A DNA stretch of 64,000 nt from Cephaloticoccus sp. (GCA_030833445.1 JAURHD010000001.1:62001-126000), one strand, 5' to 3'. Shown: positions 53,008-62,967, counted from the first letter of the stretch. The notes: generated by a model from the sequence alone, not told the origin. Program-made: numbers and translations.

Positions 53008-54393
53008 ATGCCCGAAACCACCACCGAGCTCAAAGCCGAGATCAGCGCCTTGTTAAAGGCCAAGGACGGCGTGGGCTTGCGCCTAAAGCTGACCCGCTGG
53101 TTGCCGAGTGACTTGGCGCCGATCATTGCGGATCTGCCGGTGGAAAAGTTAGCGCTGTTGTTTCGTCTGACTTCGCGCGAAATGGCGGCGGCCACGTTTC
53201 CCTATCTCGCATTGGAGGCGCAGCACCGCCTGTTGAAACTGCTCACACCGGAACAATCGGCCGCGCTCTTGAACGAACTTTCGGCGGATGACCGCACCGC
53301 TTTCCTCGATGATTTGCCGCTGGATCTGGCCATGCAGCTGCTGTCCTTGCTCAGCCCGGATGAAAGACAGGTCGCGCAGTCTTTGCTCGCTTATCCCGAA
53401 CACAGTGTCGGTCGCATGATGACCCTTGATTATGTCGCCGTGCACCCGGAATGGTCAGTGCGCGAGTCGCTGGATTATATTCGGCAACATGGCTACGACC
53501 GGGAAACCCTTAACGTGGTTTACGTGGTGGATGACGGCGGGCGACTGATTGACGACGTGCGGGTGCGGCGGTTTCTGCTCGGGTCGGTGGACCGTCCGGT
53601 CAAGGAATTGATGGATGGCAACTACGCGGCACTGGCCCCGGACGATGACCGGGAAAAAGCGCTGGAGATGTTTCGTAAGTTTGACCGCGTTGCTCTGCCG
53701 GTCGTGGGCGAGGGGAAAAAGTTAATCGGGATTGTCACGGTCGACGACATGCTCGACGTGGCGGATGAAGAAGCCACCGAGGATATTCAGAAACTGGGCG
53801 GCAGTGAAGCGTTTGATGAGCCCTACACGACGACCCCGCTGCACCGGATGATCCAGAAACGCGCCACTTGGCTGGTGGTCCTGCTCATTGGGGAGATGTT
53901 CACCGCCACGGCCATGGCTTTTTTTGAAGATGAAATCGCGAAGGCCGTGGTGCTGATGCTGTTCGTGCCCTTGGTCATCAGTGCCGGTGGCAACGCGGGT
54001 TCGCAGGCGGCGACCCTGGTGATCCGCGCACTGGCTTTGGGTGAGTTTAAACTCCGCGAGTGGTGGAAAATCATGCGGCGGGAACTCATGGCCGGCACGG
54101 CCCTGGGTTTGATTCTGGGTTTGATCGGATTTCTGCGCATCGCGATCTGGTCCATGTTTTCCCCGGTCTATGGTGAACACGCACTGAAAGTAGCCGTCAC
54201 CGTAGGCATGTCTCTCGTGGGGATTGTGTTGTGGGGGTCCTTGGTCGGATCGATGTTCCCCTTGATCCTGAAACGTCTGGGCCTCGATCCCGCGACTTCG
54301 AGCGCTCCGTTTGTCGCCACCCTCGTGGACGTGACCGGTTTGATCATTTATTTCAGCGTGGCATTCTTGGTTTTACGGGGTTCGCTGCTCTAG
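53008..54393 (+). CDS. mgtE: magnesium transporter MgtE
   Basis: A 461-residue Mg2+ channel. The helical N domain (about 20-135; LLNELSADDRTAFLDDLPLDLAMQLLSLLSPDER) is followed by two CBS domains (SVGRMMTLDYVAVHPEWSV and VKELMDGNYAALAPDDDREKALE, to 260) and the five-helix pore (from 290) with LVISAGGNAGSQAATLVIRALALGE. Length is typical. Cytosolic Mg2+ closes the channel through the N and CBS domains. Divergent from the HlyD exporter operon across a 149-base gap. Confidence 0.96.
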   Translation: MPETTTELKAEISALLKAKDGVGLRLKLTRWLPSDLAPIIADLPVEKLALLFRLTSREMAAATFPYLALEAQHRLLKLLTPEQSAALLNELSADDRTAFLDDLPLDLAMQLLSLLSPDERQVAQSLLAYPEHSVGRMMTLDYVAVHPEWSVRESLDYIRQHGYDRETLNVVYVVDDGGRLIDDVRVRRFLLGSVDRPVKELMDGNYAALAPDDDREKALEMFRKFDRVALPVVGEGKKLIGIVTVDDMLDVADEEATEDIQKLGGSEAFDEPYTTTPLHRMIQKRATWLVVLLIGEMFTATAMAFFEDEIAKAVVLMLFVPLVISAGGNAGSQAATLVIRALALGEFKLREWWKIMRRELMAGTALGLILGLIGFLRIAIWSMFSPVYGEHALKVAVTVGMSLVGIVLWGSLVGSMFPLILKRLGLDPATSSAPFVATLVDVTGLIIYFSVAFLVLRGSLL

Positions 54394-54467
54394 CGCGGCC
54401 TGGATGACTTTAATTAGTTAAAAAAAATCGTGTATTCGTCGGCATGGTTTTTAACGTGGGGGTTCAC

Positions 54468-56366
54468 ATGTCAGAACCTCCGCCTACCACCGCCGCGGCG
54501 ATTCCCTCGAACGGGGAACTGATCCGACGGCTGTTTGGACTGGCGTGGCGTTACCGGCTCTCCTGCATCGGGGTGGTCCTGATTCAGATCGTGCTGCTGA
54601 CCCTGGGCATTTTCGGCCTGAGCTTCACCGGAGTCGGAATCGACTACATCCGTCACATCGTGACTCCCGCCAATGCGGACGGCACCCCGGGAGTAGCCGC
54701 CCCGCAGCTGAAGTTCGGGGTCGATCTGCCGCTGCACTGGGAGCCCATGCACGTGCTGCTGTTGCTGGCTGGTATTATTCTGGGGCTGGCATTGACACGG
54801 GCGATTCTCAACTACGCCTACGCCGTCGCGGTGAACATCCTCGTGCACAAGAAACTGGTGCTGGATCTGCGCAGTGAGGTTTACGACAAGCTGCAGCGGC
54901 TGAGTTTCCGCTTCTTCGACGCCAACACCACGGGATCGATCATCACCCGCGTAACCAGTGACGTGGGAGCCGTGCGGATGTTTGTCGACCAAGTGCTGAT
55001 CCAGACGGTGATCATGGTGATATCACTCACGGTCTACGTCATCTACATGGTGAGCCTGAGTCCGGGGCTAACGGTGGCCTGCCTGGCCACGACCCCCATC
55101 TTGTGGATCATCTCGATGTTGTTTTCGCGGAAAATTCAACCCGAGTATGCGAAGAACCGGGGGCTCGTGGACAAGATGGTGCAGACCTTTGCCGAAAGCA
55201 TCCAGGGCATCGCGGTCACCAAAGGCTTCGGCCGGGAGGAAGAGGACCGCGCCAAATTCGATGCCGCGAACAACGCCGTGCTGGACCAGCAGCAAAATAT
55301 CTTCAACCAAGTGAGCTTGTTTTCACCCGCGGTCGGTTTCCTCACCCGCATCAACATGATGGTGCTGCTCGGTTACGGCGGCTGGTTGGTGATCCAAGGC
55401 CAACTGGCGCTCGGCGCCGGACTCGTGGTATTTGCGGGATTGCTCGAGCAGTTTTCCGGACAGGTCAACAACGTGGCCAACCTGGTGAACACCGTGCAGC
55501 AATCCCTGATCGGGGCGCGCCGGGTGTTCGAGATTCTCGATTCGCCAGTCGAAGTGGAAAACGGGCCCAATGCCCTGCGGCGTCCCAAACTCGCAGGGAC
55601 CGTGCGCTTCGAAAATGTTTCCTTTGATTACAGCGGCCTGACCCCGGTGCTGAAGGAAATCAACCTGCAGGTAAACCCCGGTCAATGCGTGGCCATTCTC
55701 GGTGCGACCGGGGCCGGCAAAAGTGTGCTGATGAGCCTCATCCCGCGCTTTTACGATCCGGTGCGCGGCAGCCTGCTGATTGATGAAATCGATGCGCGCC
55801 GGCTGCATCTTGATGACTTGCGCCGCAATATCGGTCTCGTGTTTCAGGAGAGCTTTCTCTTTTCCAATACCGTTGCGGCCAACATCGCTTTCGGCCATCC
55901 GGATGCGACGATGGAGCAGGTGGTGAAGGCGGCAAAAATCGCGGCGGCCCACGAGTTCATAATGCAGCTGCCAAAGGGCTACGAAACGATCCTCGGTGAA
56001 AGCGGCAACACCCTCTCCGGCGGGCAACGGCAACGGCTCGCCATCGCGCGCGCCGTCCTGCTGGAACCAGCCATCCTGCTGCTGGATGATCCGACCGCGG
56101 CGATCGACAGCGAAACCGAACACGAAATTTTTGAAGCCCTCGACCGAGCCATTGCCGGACGCACCACTTTCATCGTGGCGCACCGTTTAAGCACCCTGCG
56201 CCGCGCGGACTTCGTCATCGTAATGGAAGAAGGTCGGATTACCCAGCAGGGCACCCACGAGGAACTCATGCGGGTGCCGGGACCCTATCGCCGGGTGGCG
56301 AAGCTGCAATTACTCGACGGCAGCGAACTGCAGGTCGGCCCCGCGGCACCGGAGGACGCCTCATGA
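54468..56366 (+). CDS. heterodimeric ABC exporter subunit A (degenerate Walker B)
   Basis: A 632-residue half-transporter: six helices with an extended first periplasmic loop, then a nucleotide-binding domain. Walker A GATGAGKSVLMSL, signature TLSGGQRQRLAIARA, Walker B ILLLDDPTAAID, H-loop VAHRL. The residue after the Walker B Asp is Asp rather than the catalytic Glu, as in the degenerate site of heterodimeric exporters such as TM287/288 and BmrCD. The stop overlaps the next subunit's start by 4 bases. ATG at 54468 was preferred; an in-frame ATG at 54444 would add 8 residues. Substrate unknown; lipids or drugs are likely. Confidence 0.92.
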   Translation: MSEPPPTTAAAIPSNGELIRRLFGLAWRYRLSCIGVVLIQIVLLTLGIFGLSFTGVGIDYIRHIVTPANADGTPGVAAPQLKFGVDLPLHWEPMHVLLLLAGIILGLALTRAILNYAYAVAVNILVHKKLVLDLRSEVYDKLQRLSFRFFDANTTGSIITRVTSDVGAVRMFVDQVLIQTVIMVISLTVYVIYMVSLSPGLTVACLATTPILWIISMLFSRKIQPEYAKNRGLVDKMVQTFAESIQGIAVTKGFGREEEDRAKFDAANNAVLDQQQNIFNQVSLFSPAVGFLTRINMMVLLGYGGWLVIQGQLALGAGLVVFAGLLEQFSGQVNNVANLVNTVQQSLIGARRVFEILDSPVEVENGPNALRRPKLAGTVRFENVSFDYSGLTPVLKEINLQVNPGQCVAILGATGAGKSVLMSLIPRFYDPVRGSLLIDEIDARRLHLDDLRRNIGLVFQESFLFSNTVAANIAFGHPDATMEQVVKAAKIAAAHEFIMQLPKGYETILGESGNTLSGGQRQRLAIARAVLLEPAILLLDDPTAAIDSETEHEIFEALDRAIAGRTTFIVAHRLSTLRRADFVIVMEEGRITQQGTHEELMRVPGPYRRVAKLQLLDGSELQVGPAAPEDAS

Positions 56367-58225
56367 AGGAACACGCGGTCAAGACCGGCGATATCACCGT
56401 CGTGGAACGTTCACCGGAGGAAATCGAAGAGGCACACTTCCGGCCCTTGCAATGGAGTTTGATCCGGCGGTTGTTCAGTTACACCGGTCCGGTAAAATCC
56501 AAGACCCGGTGGTTGATCGTCATCGTGATGCTGCGACCACTGCAGTTGTCCGCGATGATCTGGGCCTCGTCGCGCATCATTGCGGGCCCGATCGCGGAGG
56601 GCAAAATTGATGTGCTGCCTTGGGCCGTGCTGGGCTATGCGGCCATTGCCCTGATTACGGAGGGCATGATGCGCTGGCGGCAACGCCTGGCTTTGGAAAT
56701 CGGCCAAATTGTCGTGAACCTGCTGCGCGCCCAGATCTTCGAGCGGGTGCAACGCCAGCCCATGAGTTTCTTTCACCGGATGAAACTTGGCCGGATTATC
56801 AGCCGGCTGACCAGCGACGTTGAGTCACTGCGTGTCGGGATTCAGAATGTATTTTTTGTTTCCGTCGTGCAGGGCGGACAGATGGTGGTGACGGCGGCCG
56901 TCATGGCTCATCTGGACCTCAAGCTATTCGGCGTGGTGCTCGCGATGGCTCCGATTCTTTGGAGTATCAACCGCCACTTCCGCGTCAAACTCAGCAACCT
57001 CACGCGGTCGGCCCAGGAAAGTTTCAGCCGCGTAACCGCCACCCTCGCCGAATCGGTCAGCGGCATCCGCGTCACCCAGGGATTTGTGCGGCAGGAGACC
57101 AACGCCGGTTTCTTCCGTTCATTGTTGGCCGATCATTCCCGCTACAATCTGGCGCTCGCCCGCACATCCGGGGTGCTCACCCCGTTGTTGGAATTGAACA
57201 GTCAGTTCTTCGTCGCAATCCTGCTGCTGTTCGGCGGTTGGCGGGTGTTTCACGGCGACATGGCCGTGTCCTCGCTGATTCAATTTTTCTTTCTGTCCAA
57301 TTTCTTTTTCTCGCCGATTGCCACGCTGGGTAACCAATACAACCAGGCCTTGGTCGCGATGGCCGGGGCTGAACGCGTGTTCCGCCTGATTGATGCGAAG
57401 CCGGACTGGGAGGATGATCCGGCCGCCGTTGATCTGCCGCGCCCGGCCACCGGCGCTGATAATATTCCGGTGGGAGCCCGGGTGGAATTGCGCAACCTCA
57501 CGTTCAGTTACATTCCGGACAAACCGGTGCTGCACGAGGTGAATTTCACGGCCGAGCCCGGCCAGACCGTCGCCTTGGTGGGGCATACCGGCAGCGGCAA
57601 AAGCTCCATCATCAACCTCGTCGCCAAATTCTATCTGCCGACCAGTGGGGTGCTGTTGATCGACAGACACGACATCTGCGCCCTGAACAGCAAATCCCTG
57701 CATCGCCAGATGGGCATGGTGCAGCAGCAGAACTTTCTCTTCAGTGGCACGGTGCTGGACAACATCCGACTGAGCCGGCCGGAAGCAACCGATGTGGAAA
57801 TCCGCGAAGCCGCCCGCCAACTCGATTGCTTGGATATATTTGAAAACCTGCCGCAAGGCCTGTTCACCGAAGTGGGGGAACGCGGTTCCGCCCTGTCGGT
57901 CGGGCAACGCCAGCTGGTCTGTTTCACCCGGGCCCTGCTGGCGGATCCCCGGATTGTAATCCTGGATGAAGCCACCAGTTCCATCGATGCCTTGACGGAG
58001 GAGCGCCTGCAAAAAGCCCTCGTCGCATTGCTGCGCGGTCGCACCAGCTTCATTGTCGCCCACCGTTTAAGCACGATCCGCCATGCCGATCAGGTGTTGG
58101 TTTTGGATCAAGGCCGTATCATTGAACAGGGCCGTCACGAGGAACTGCTCGCACAAGGCGGCCACTACGCGGAACTTTACCAACAGTTCGTGCAAATGGA
58201 GGACAAGCCCGCTAAAAACGGGTAA
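56363..58225 (+). CDS. heterodimeric ABC exporter subunit B (canonical Walker B)
   Basis: A 620-residue half-transporter partner. Six helices precede the nucleotide-binding domain: Walker A GHTGSGKSSIINLV, signature ALSVGQRQLVCFTRA, Walker B IVILDEATSSID with catalytic Glu, and H-loop IVAHRL. The signature is LSVGQ instead of LSGGQ, so paired with subunit A's Walker B Asp it builds the degenerate site, while its own Glu and subunit A's LSGGQ build the consensus one. Overlaps subunit A by ATGA. A 134-base gap with no terminator-like hairpin leads to the SWIB gene. Confidence 0.93.
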   Translation: MKEHAVKTGDITVVERSPEEIEEAHFRPLQWSLIRRLFSYTGPVKSKTRWLIVIVMLRPLQLSAMIWASSRIIAGPIAEGKIDVLPWAVLGYAAIALITEGMMRWRQRLALEIGQIVVNLLRAQIFERVQRQPMSFFHRMKLGRIISRLTSDVESLRVGIQNVFFVSVVQGGQMVVTAAVMAHLDLKLFGVVLAMAPILWSINRHFRVKLSNLTRSAQESFSRVTATLAESVSGIRVTQGFVRQETNAGFFRSLLADHSRYNLALARTSGVLTPLLELNSQFFVAILLLFGGWRVFHGDMAVSSLIQFFFLSNFFFSPIATLGNQYNQALVAMAGAERVFRLIDAKPDWEDDPAAVDLPRPATGADNIPVGARVELRNLTFSYIPDKPVLHEVNFTAEPGQTVALVGHTGSGKSSIINLVAKFYLPTSGVLLIDRHDICALNSKSLHRQMGMVQQQNFLFSGTVLDNIRLSRPEATDVEIREAARQLDCLDIFENLPQGLFTEVGERGSALSVGQRQLVCFTRALLADPRIVILDEATSSIDALTEERLQKALVALLRGRTSFIVAHRLSTIRHADQVLVLDQGRIIEQGRHEELLAQGGHYAELYQQFVQMEDKPAKNG

Positions 58226-58322
58226 TCCCAAGGCTCAACCACTGATCATCCGACCTGCCTCAACTGTTACGATTTGCAAAATTCTCCTAGGCAAACAGGG
58301 CTTTCTCCCTCTATAAATGCGT

Positions 58323-58340
58323 TGCTTTCGATCGAAAGCA
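58323..58340. promoter_or_regulatory. 18-bp perfect palindrome just before the SWIB gene
   Basis: TGCTTTCGATCGAAAGCA (58323-58340) is a perfect palindrome lying 19 bases upstream of the SWIB start. A TATAAA sequence at 58312-58317 could be a -10 element, which would place the palindrome across or just after the transcription start. It may be a repressor operator or a 5' stem-loop in the mRNA. No good -35 was found. Confidence 0.5.
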
Positions 58341-58359
58341 CCCTAATCAAAAAATTACT

Positions 58360-58629
58360 ATGGCTAAAAAAACCGCTCGCAAACCCAACGCCGCGTTCAT
58401 GAAACCGGTCACACCTGACGCTAAGCTCGCTGCTGTCGTCGGCTCGACCCCCCTCCCTCGCACGGAGCTTACCAAGAAACTGTGGGTCTACATTAAGAAG
58501 AACAAACTGCAGGATCCGAAGGTGAAGACCCAGATCAATGCCGACGACAAGCTGAAGGCTGTCTTCAATGGCAAGTCCAAGGTCAGTATGTTCGAGATGA
58601 CCAAGCTCGTCTCGGGTCACGTTTCCTAA
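58360..58629 (+). CDS. SWIB/MDM2-domain protein
   Basis: An 89-residue protein. After a basic start (MAKKTARKPNAAFMKPVTP) comes a complete SWIB domain: LAAVVGSTPLPRTELTKKLWVYIKKNKLQDPKVKTQI and NADDKLKAVFNGKSKVSMFEMTKLVSGHV. In eukaryotes the domain occurs in SWI/SNF subunits and MDM2; in bacteria stand-alone versions are known from Chlamydiae and Verrucomicrobia, often with basic tails, and are suspected chromatin proteins. A strong terminator follows, and a palindrome precedes it, so the gene is an independent unit. Confidence 0.95.
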   Translation: MAKKTARKPNAAFMKPVTPDAKLAAVVGSTPLPRTELTKKLWVYIKKNKLQDPKVKTQINADDKLKAVFNGKSKVSMFEMTKLVSGHVS

Positions 58630-58650
58630 ACTTCATTCATTTCAACATTC

Positions 58651-58681
58651 AGCCGTCGCGAATACTCGCGGCGGCTTTTTT
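58651..58681 (+). terminator. Rho-independent terminator after the SWIB gene
   Basis: AGCCGTCGCGA (58651-58661) pairs with TCGCGGCGGCT (58666-58676, one G-T pair) over an ATAC loop, followed by five more T residues. Confidence 0.9.
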
Positions 58682-58736
58682 GTGCCCTGCTTCGTGATTG
58701 CGTGGGGCATGCCCCCGGTCTTAATTCCCTCTCACC

Positions 58737-61353
58737 TTGTCGAGCCAATTACGATCACGCATCCGTAGACACCGCCTGCCTCTGTTGGCTGGTCTGATTA
58801 TTGTGGCCGGCTTGCTGGCCGGCCGCTGGGGCTATGTCTCCACCCGCGATGAATTGCTCCACTCCCTGATCAGCGATGCGAAACGGGCCGCATCTGCTTT
58901 TGATAAAAGTGAAATGCACAAATTGACCGGGACGGAGGCGGATCAAACGTCGCCGGTCTACAGCGATATCAAGGAACGCCTGATACGCTATCGCACGGCG
59001 GATACCAATGTGCATTTCGTCTACCTCTTTCGGGCCCCATGCCCGAATATCCGCACGTAATCTTTCTCGCAGATTCAGAACCGGCGGGGTCACCCGATAT
59101 TTCGCTGCCCGGCGATGATTACCCCGAAGCGGTCGCTTCGCCCGGTTTGCAATCCATCCTGAAGAATGGTCTGCCAGCCACCGAGGGGCCCATCAAGGAT
59201 GCCTTTGGCACCTGGGTGACCGGCTACGCCTTGGTCTCCCGGGATGCGAACGGCAATGTGCAGGAAGTATTGGGGGTGGATATGGCCGCATCCAATTGGC
59301 GTTGGCAAATCTGGTCGGCGAGCGCCAAGTCCACCCTCTATGTCTGGGTGTTATTTGGTTTCTCGCTGGTCGGTTATGCGGTGCTGCGGCGGCAACAGGA
59401 GCAGAATGAGGTTATTCGCAATCTTTCCGAGGCCATCGAACAAAGCCACACCGCCGTGATGATCATCGATCTGCAGGGCCGTATTGAATATGCCAACCAA
59501 GGTTTTTGTTCCCAGGTGGGCCATTCCCGCCGCGATCTCATCGGCAAACCGTGGCGGGAATATATCCGCGAGACCATTCCGGTCGAAACCGCCACGGATA
59601 TCGCCGCCATTTTTTACGCTCGGCGAAACTGGAGCGGCGAATGGCTGAACAGCCGGCCGGATGGGTCCAGTTATCCGGTGCGGGGTATTATCACCGCCGT
59701 GCGCGACCGGCAGGATCAAGTGACTTGCTTCGTCGCCATCTATGAGGACCTGAGCGAGGTGCGCCGCAACGAGACCATCCTGCGCGAGGCCAAGGAGCAG
59801 GCCGAAGCGGGCGACCGGGCCAAGAGCCATTTCCTCGCGACCATGAGCCACGAGGTGCGCACGCCCCTCAACGGTATTGTGGGCTTTACCAACCTCCTGC
59901 TGGAAACCCCGCTCAACGCCGAACAGGAGGAATACATGCGCACCATTCGTTCCAGTGGCGAAGCGCTGATTCAACTGACCAACGATATCCTGGATTCGGC
60001 CCGCATCGAGACCGGCAAACTCAAACTCGACCTGCAGCCCACCGATCCGCGCGAATGTCTCGAGGATGCGCTGGACATGATGGCCACCCGCGCCAGCGAG
60101 AAAAACATCGAGTTACTCTACCGTATCGACGAATCGGTGCCCAAGTCAGTCCTGACCGATATGGGCCGGTTGCGGCAAGTGCTCCTGAACCTGATCGGTA
60201 ACGCGGTGAAGTTTACCGAATCCGGGGACGTGATGATCACCGTGCAGGGTGAGCCGGTCGCTCCGACCGAAGACCACCCCAAGGGCCAGCGTGCGGTGAT
60301 CTTTACCGTCAAGGATACCGGCATTGGCATTGATCCGGCCAAGTTTGAAAAACTATACCGCCCTTTCAGTCAGTTGGAGACTTCCAGCACGCGACGCTAC
60401 AATGGGGCCGGGCTGGGTCTCGCGATCAGTAGCAATCTGGTGCAATTGATGGGCGGCTCCATGAAAGTGGAAAGTTCGGTGGGCTCGGGTTCCACTTTTT
60501 CCTTCAGCATCATTGCCGAAGAGGTCGAGCCTCCGGCGAGCAAAGCGATCATCCCGCCCCACAACATCTCGGGGGTGCGCGTGGCCATCGCCGCGGAAGC
60601 CGGGATCTTGCGGGATGAACTCTGTCGCATGTGCGAACAATGGGGCGCCCGGATTACCGCCTGCACTCCCGAGGAACTGCCCGCCCAATCCTGGGATACC
60701 GCCTTGGTGAATATCACGGATAAACTGGCCAAGGAGCTGATTCAAAGCCACGGTCTGCCCGCGAATTTGCCACGGGAAAAACTGATCGCCTTGGTGCCAT
60801 TGGGCCTTTCGCCCGCAAATCGCGCGGCGCTGCGGCCCTATACTTCCGCCTACTGGTCAACAAGCCGGCCCACCACGATGCGCTGCGCTCCGCCTTGGCG
60901 ACTCCGGCCACCGGCACAACTCCGCTGCCGTTTACCAACATCAACACCTTCGATCTGCAAGTGCTGTTAGTGGAAGATAATCCGGTGAACCAATTGTTGA
61001 TGCAAAAGGTGCTGGGTCATTTCGGCTGTCAATGGACCGTGGCCGAGAATGGCCGGATCGCGCTCGATGAACTGAAACGCTCCGACTACCACTTGGTCTT
61101 GATGGATCTGCACATGCCGGAGATGGACGGTTACACCGCCATTCAGAAAATCCGGGATGGTTCCGGCGGCGAAAACATGCGTCACGTATGGATCACGGCC
61201 CTCACGGCGGATGCCCGGGCTGAACAGAAGGAGCGCGTGATGGAGGCGGGGGCCAACGACTATCTGCTAAAACCGGTCCGCCTGAAGGACATGGAAGCCA
61301 TGATGCGCCGATTCAATGCCCACCGCAGTGGCGAGGCGCCGACGGAATCCTAG
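58737..61353 (+). pseudogene. hybrid sensor histidine kinase with two frameshifts
   Basis: Three reading frames join into one hybrid kinase of about 870 residues. Order: membrane helix (LPLLAGLIIVAGLLAG), periplasmic sensor, second helix (VWVLFGFSLVGYAVL), PAS domain, HisKA with SHEVRTPLNG (His at 59849), HATPase (NLIGNAVKFTESG, DTGIGID, GAGLGLAIS), a linker resembling a degenerate receiver, and a receiver domain (LLVEDN, LMDLHMPEMDG with Asp at 61105). The frame slips near 59031-59038 (in GGGCCCC) and again near 60834-60838 (in CGGCCC); each is repaired by adding one base. Start is TTG at 58737, no ATG being available. Either decayed or misassembled. Confidence 0.85.
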
Positions 61354-62837
61354 CCCTGCGCCAAGGCCGCTTCCAGTTGCCGGCACGATAACTTCAATAC
61401 CTGCAGGCGCGCATAGCGCTTGTCCTCGGCCGAAACCAGATGCCAAGGGGCATGCGGTTGCCGGGTGAGAGCCAGCATATCGCCCACCGCAATTTCGTAT
61501 TGGTCCCACTTGCGCCGGTTGCGCCAGTCCTCGGCGTTGATCTTGTGCCGTTTGTATTCGGTCTGCTCGCGGACCCGGAATCGGCGCAGCTGCTCCTCCT
61601 TGCTGATGTGCAGCCAAAATTTGACCACGATCGTGCCGTGCTCGATGAGCTGATGCTCAAACACGTTGAGTTCGCGGTAAGCCCGTCTCCATTCATCTTC
61701 CCGCGCAAACCCTTCCAGACGCTCGACCAGCACGCGGCCATACCATGATCGATCATACACCGTCACCATGCCATCGCGGGGCACGTGCCGCCAAAAACGC
61801 CAGAGGTAATGGTGGTCCTTCTCCTCGTCGGTGGGTTTACTGACGGGAATGACGCGGCAATCCCGCGCATCAATCGCACTCGTGAGTCGGCGGATGGCAC
61901 CGCCCTTGCCGGCCGCGTCCCAACCTTCAAACACAAAGACGATCGATCGCTTGAGCGCAGACGTGCGGCGGATCAGTTCGTTGAGTTTGCCCAGCCACTT
62001 GTCGCGTTTCACTTCATAGGCTGAGGCGGAGATCTTTTTGTTGAGCGGCAGATCGGTCAACTTGCGCAGGCCGGCGGGTTCCAGCGACTTGATGGTCTTC
62101 GGGCGCACCGGCTGGGCCAGTTTGCGCGATGCGGCCAGATGCACCTTGAACGCCGTGAGCAAGGTTTCCGTTACCGCGACATTGCGGCCACGTTCGTCCG
62201 CAGCATCAATCACCGTCCAACGCGCCCCGGTGCGATTGGTGGCCTGCCGGAGCGTGCGACCCAACCGGTCGATCCGGTCGTAGGCCCGATGACTCTTCCA
62301 ATCATCCGGCGAAACCCGCCAGGCCGTGCGCGGATTTCCCGACAGTTTCTTCAAGCGCGCCGCCTGATCCACTTTGGATAAATGCAACCAGCACTTCACC
62401 ACCAACGCACCGTCGGCCACGAGCAAGCGTTCAAAATGTTTGATGCGGTGGAGGGCGTGCTGAAATTTTTCACTTTTGGCCTTGGGCACCGAGGCCTCGC
62501 GCAATGCCTCGGTATACCAAGAGCCGGCATAAACCCCGAGTCGGCCGCGTGGCGGGAGGCAACGCCAGTAGCGCCACATGAATGGCCGCTCGCGTTCCTC
62601 GTCGGTCGGCGGATGAAAAGCAAACACCTCGACCCCGCGCGGATCGAGCCAGCCATTCAGGGTGTTGATCACCTCGCCCTTGCCGGTGGCCTCGACCCCG
62701 GCGATGACGAGGAGAACGGGAAACGGCGCCGCCTTGAGCTGCACTTGCAGGTTGATCAACTGCTCACGCAGCACCGGCACGAGTGACTCGTAATCTTTTT
62801 TGGGAAGCTTGGTTCGTTTCGTGCCCGATTTCGCCAT
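61350..62837 (-). CDS. pap: polyphosphate:AMP phosphotransferase, two-domain PPK2
   Basis: A 495-residue enzyme made of two fused PPK2 domains, each with its own P-loop: GVEATGKGEVINTLNGWLDPRG (N-terminal half) and GWDAAGKGGAIRRLTSAIDARD (C-terminal half), with the lid-type motifs RPFMWRYWRCLPPRGRLGVYAGSWY and DHHYLWRFWRHVPRDGMVTVYDRSWYGRVL. It transfers phosphate from polyphosphate to AMP, giving ADP. The C-terminal domain keeps the D-R-S-W-Y motif, whereas the first has AGSWY, so the second is probably the active one. Stop codons of this gene and the histidine kinase overlap on opposite strands. Confidence 0.93.
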   Translation of the reverse strand: MAKSGTKRTKLPKKDYESLVPVLREQLINLQVQLKAAPFPVLLVIAGVEATGKGEVINTLNGWLDPRGVEVFAFHPPTDEERERPFMWRYWRCLPPRGRLGVYAGSWYTEALREASVPKAKSEKFQHALHRIKHFERLLVADGALVVKCWLHLSKVDQAARLKKLSGNPRTAWRVSPDDWKSHRAYDRIDRLGRTLRQATNRTGARWTVIDAADERGRNVAVTETLLTAFKVHLAASRKLAQPVRPKTIKSLEPAGLRKLTDLPLNKKISASAYEVKRDKWLGKLNELIRRTSALKRSIVFVFEGWDAAGKGGAIRRLTSAIDARDCRVIPVSKPTDEEKDHHYLWRFWRHVPRDGMVTVYDRSWYGRVLVERLEGFAREDEWRRAYRELNVFEHQLIEHGTIVVKFWLHISKEEQLRRFRVREQTEYKRHKINAEDWRNRRKWDQYEIAVGDMLALTRQPHAPWHLVSAEDKRYARLQVLKLSCRQLEAALAQG

Positions 62838-62967
62838 GCGGCTGCAATCAGTGGGGCAGCCACCGGAGCTTGTCGAGGCAGGGATAAAATTATGCCAAGG
62901 TAAGCCGATTTCACGGAGCCAATTCGCTTGCGGGGTCGGATGGTCGGTTCACGCTGCGCGGTTTGCC

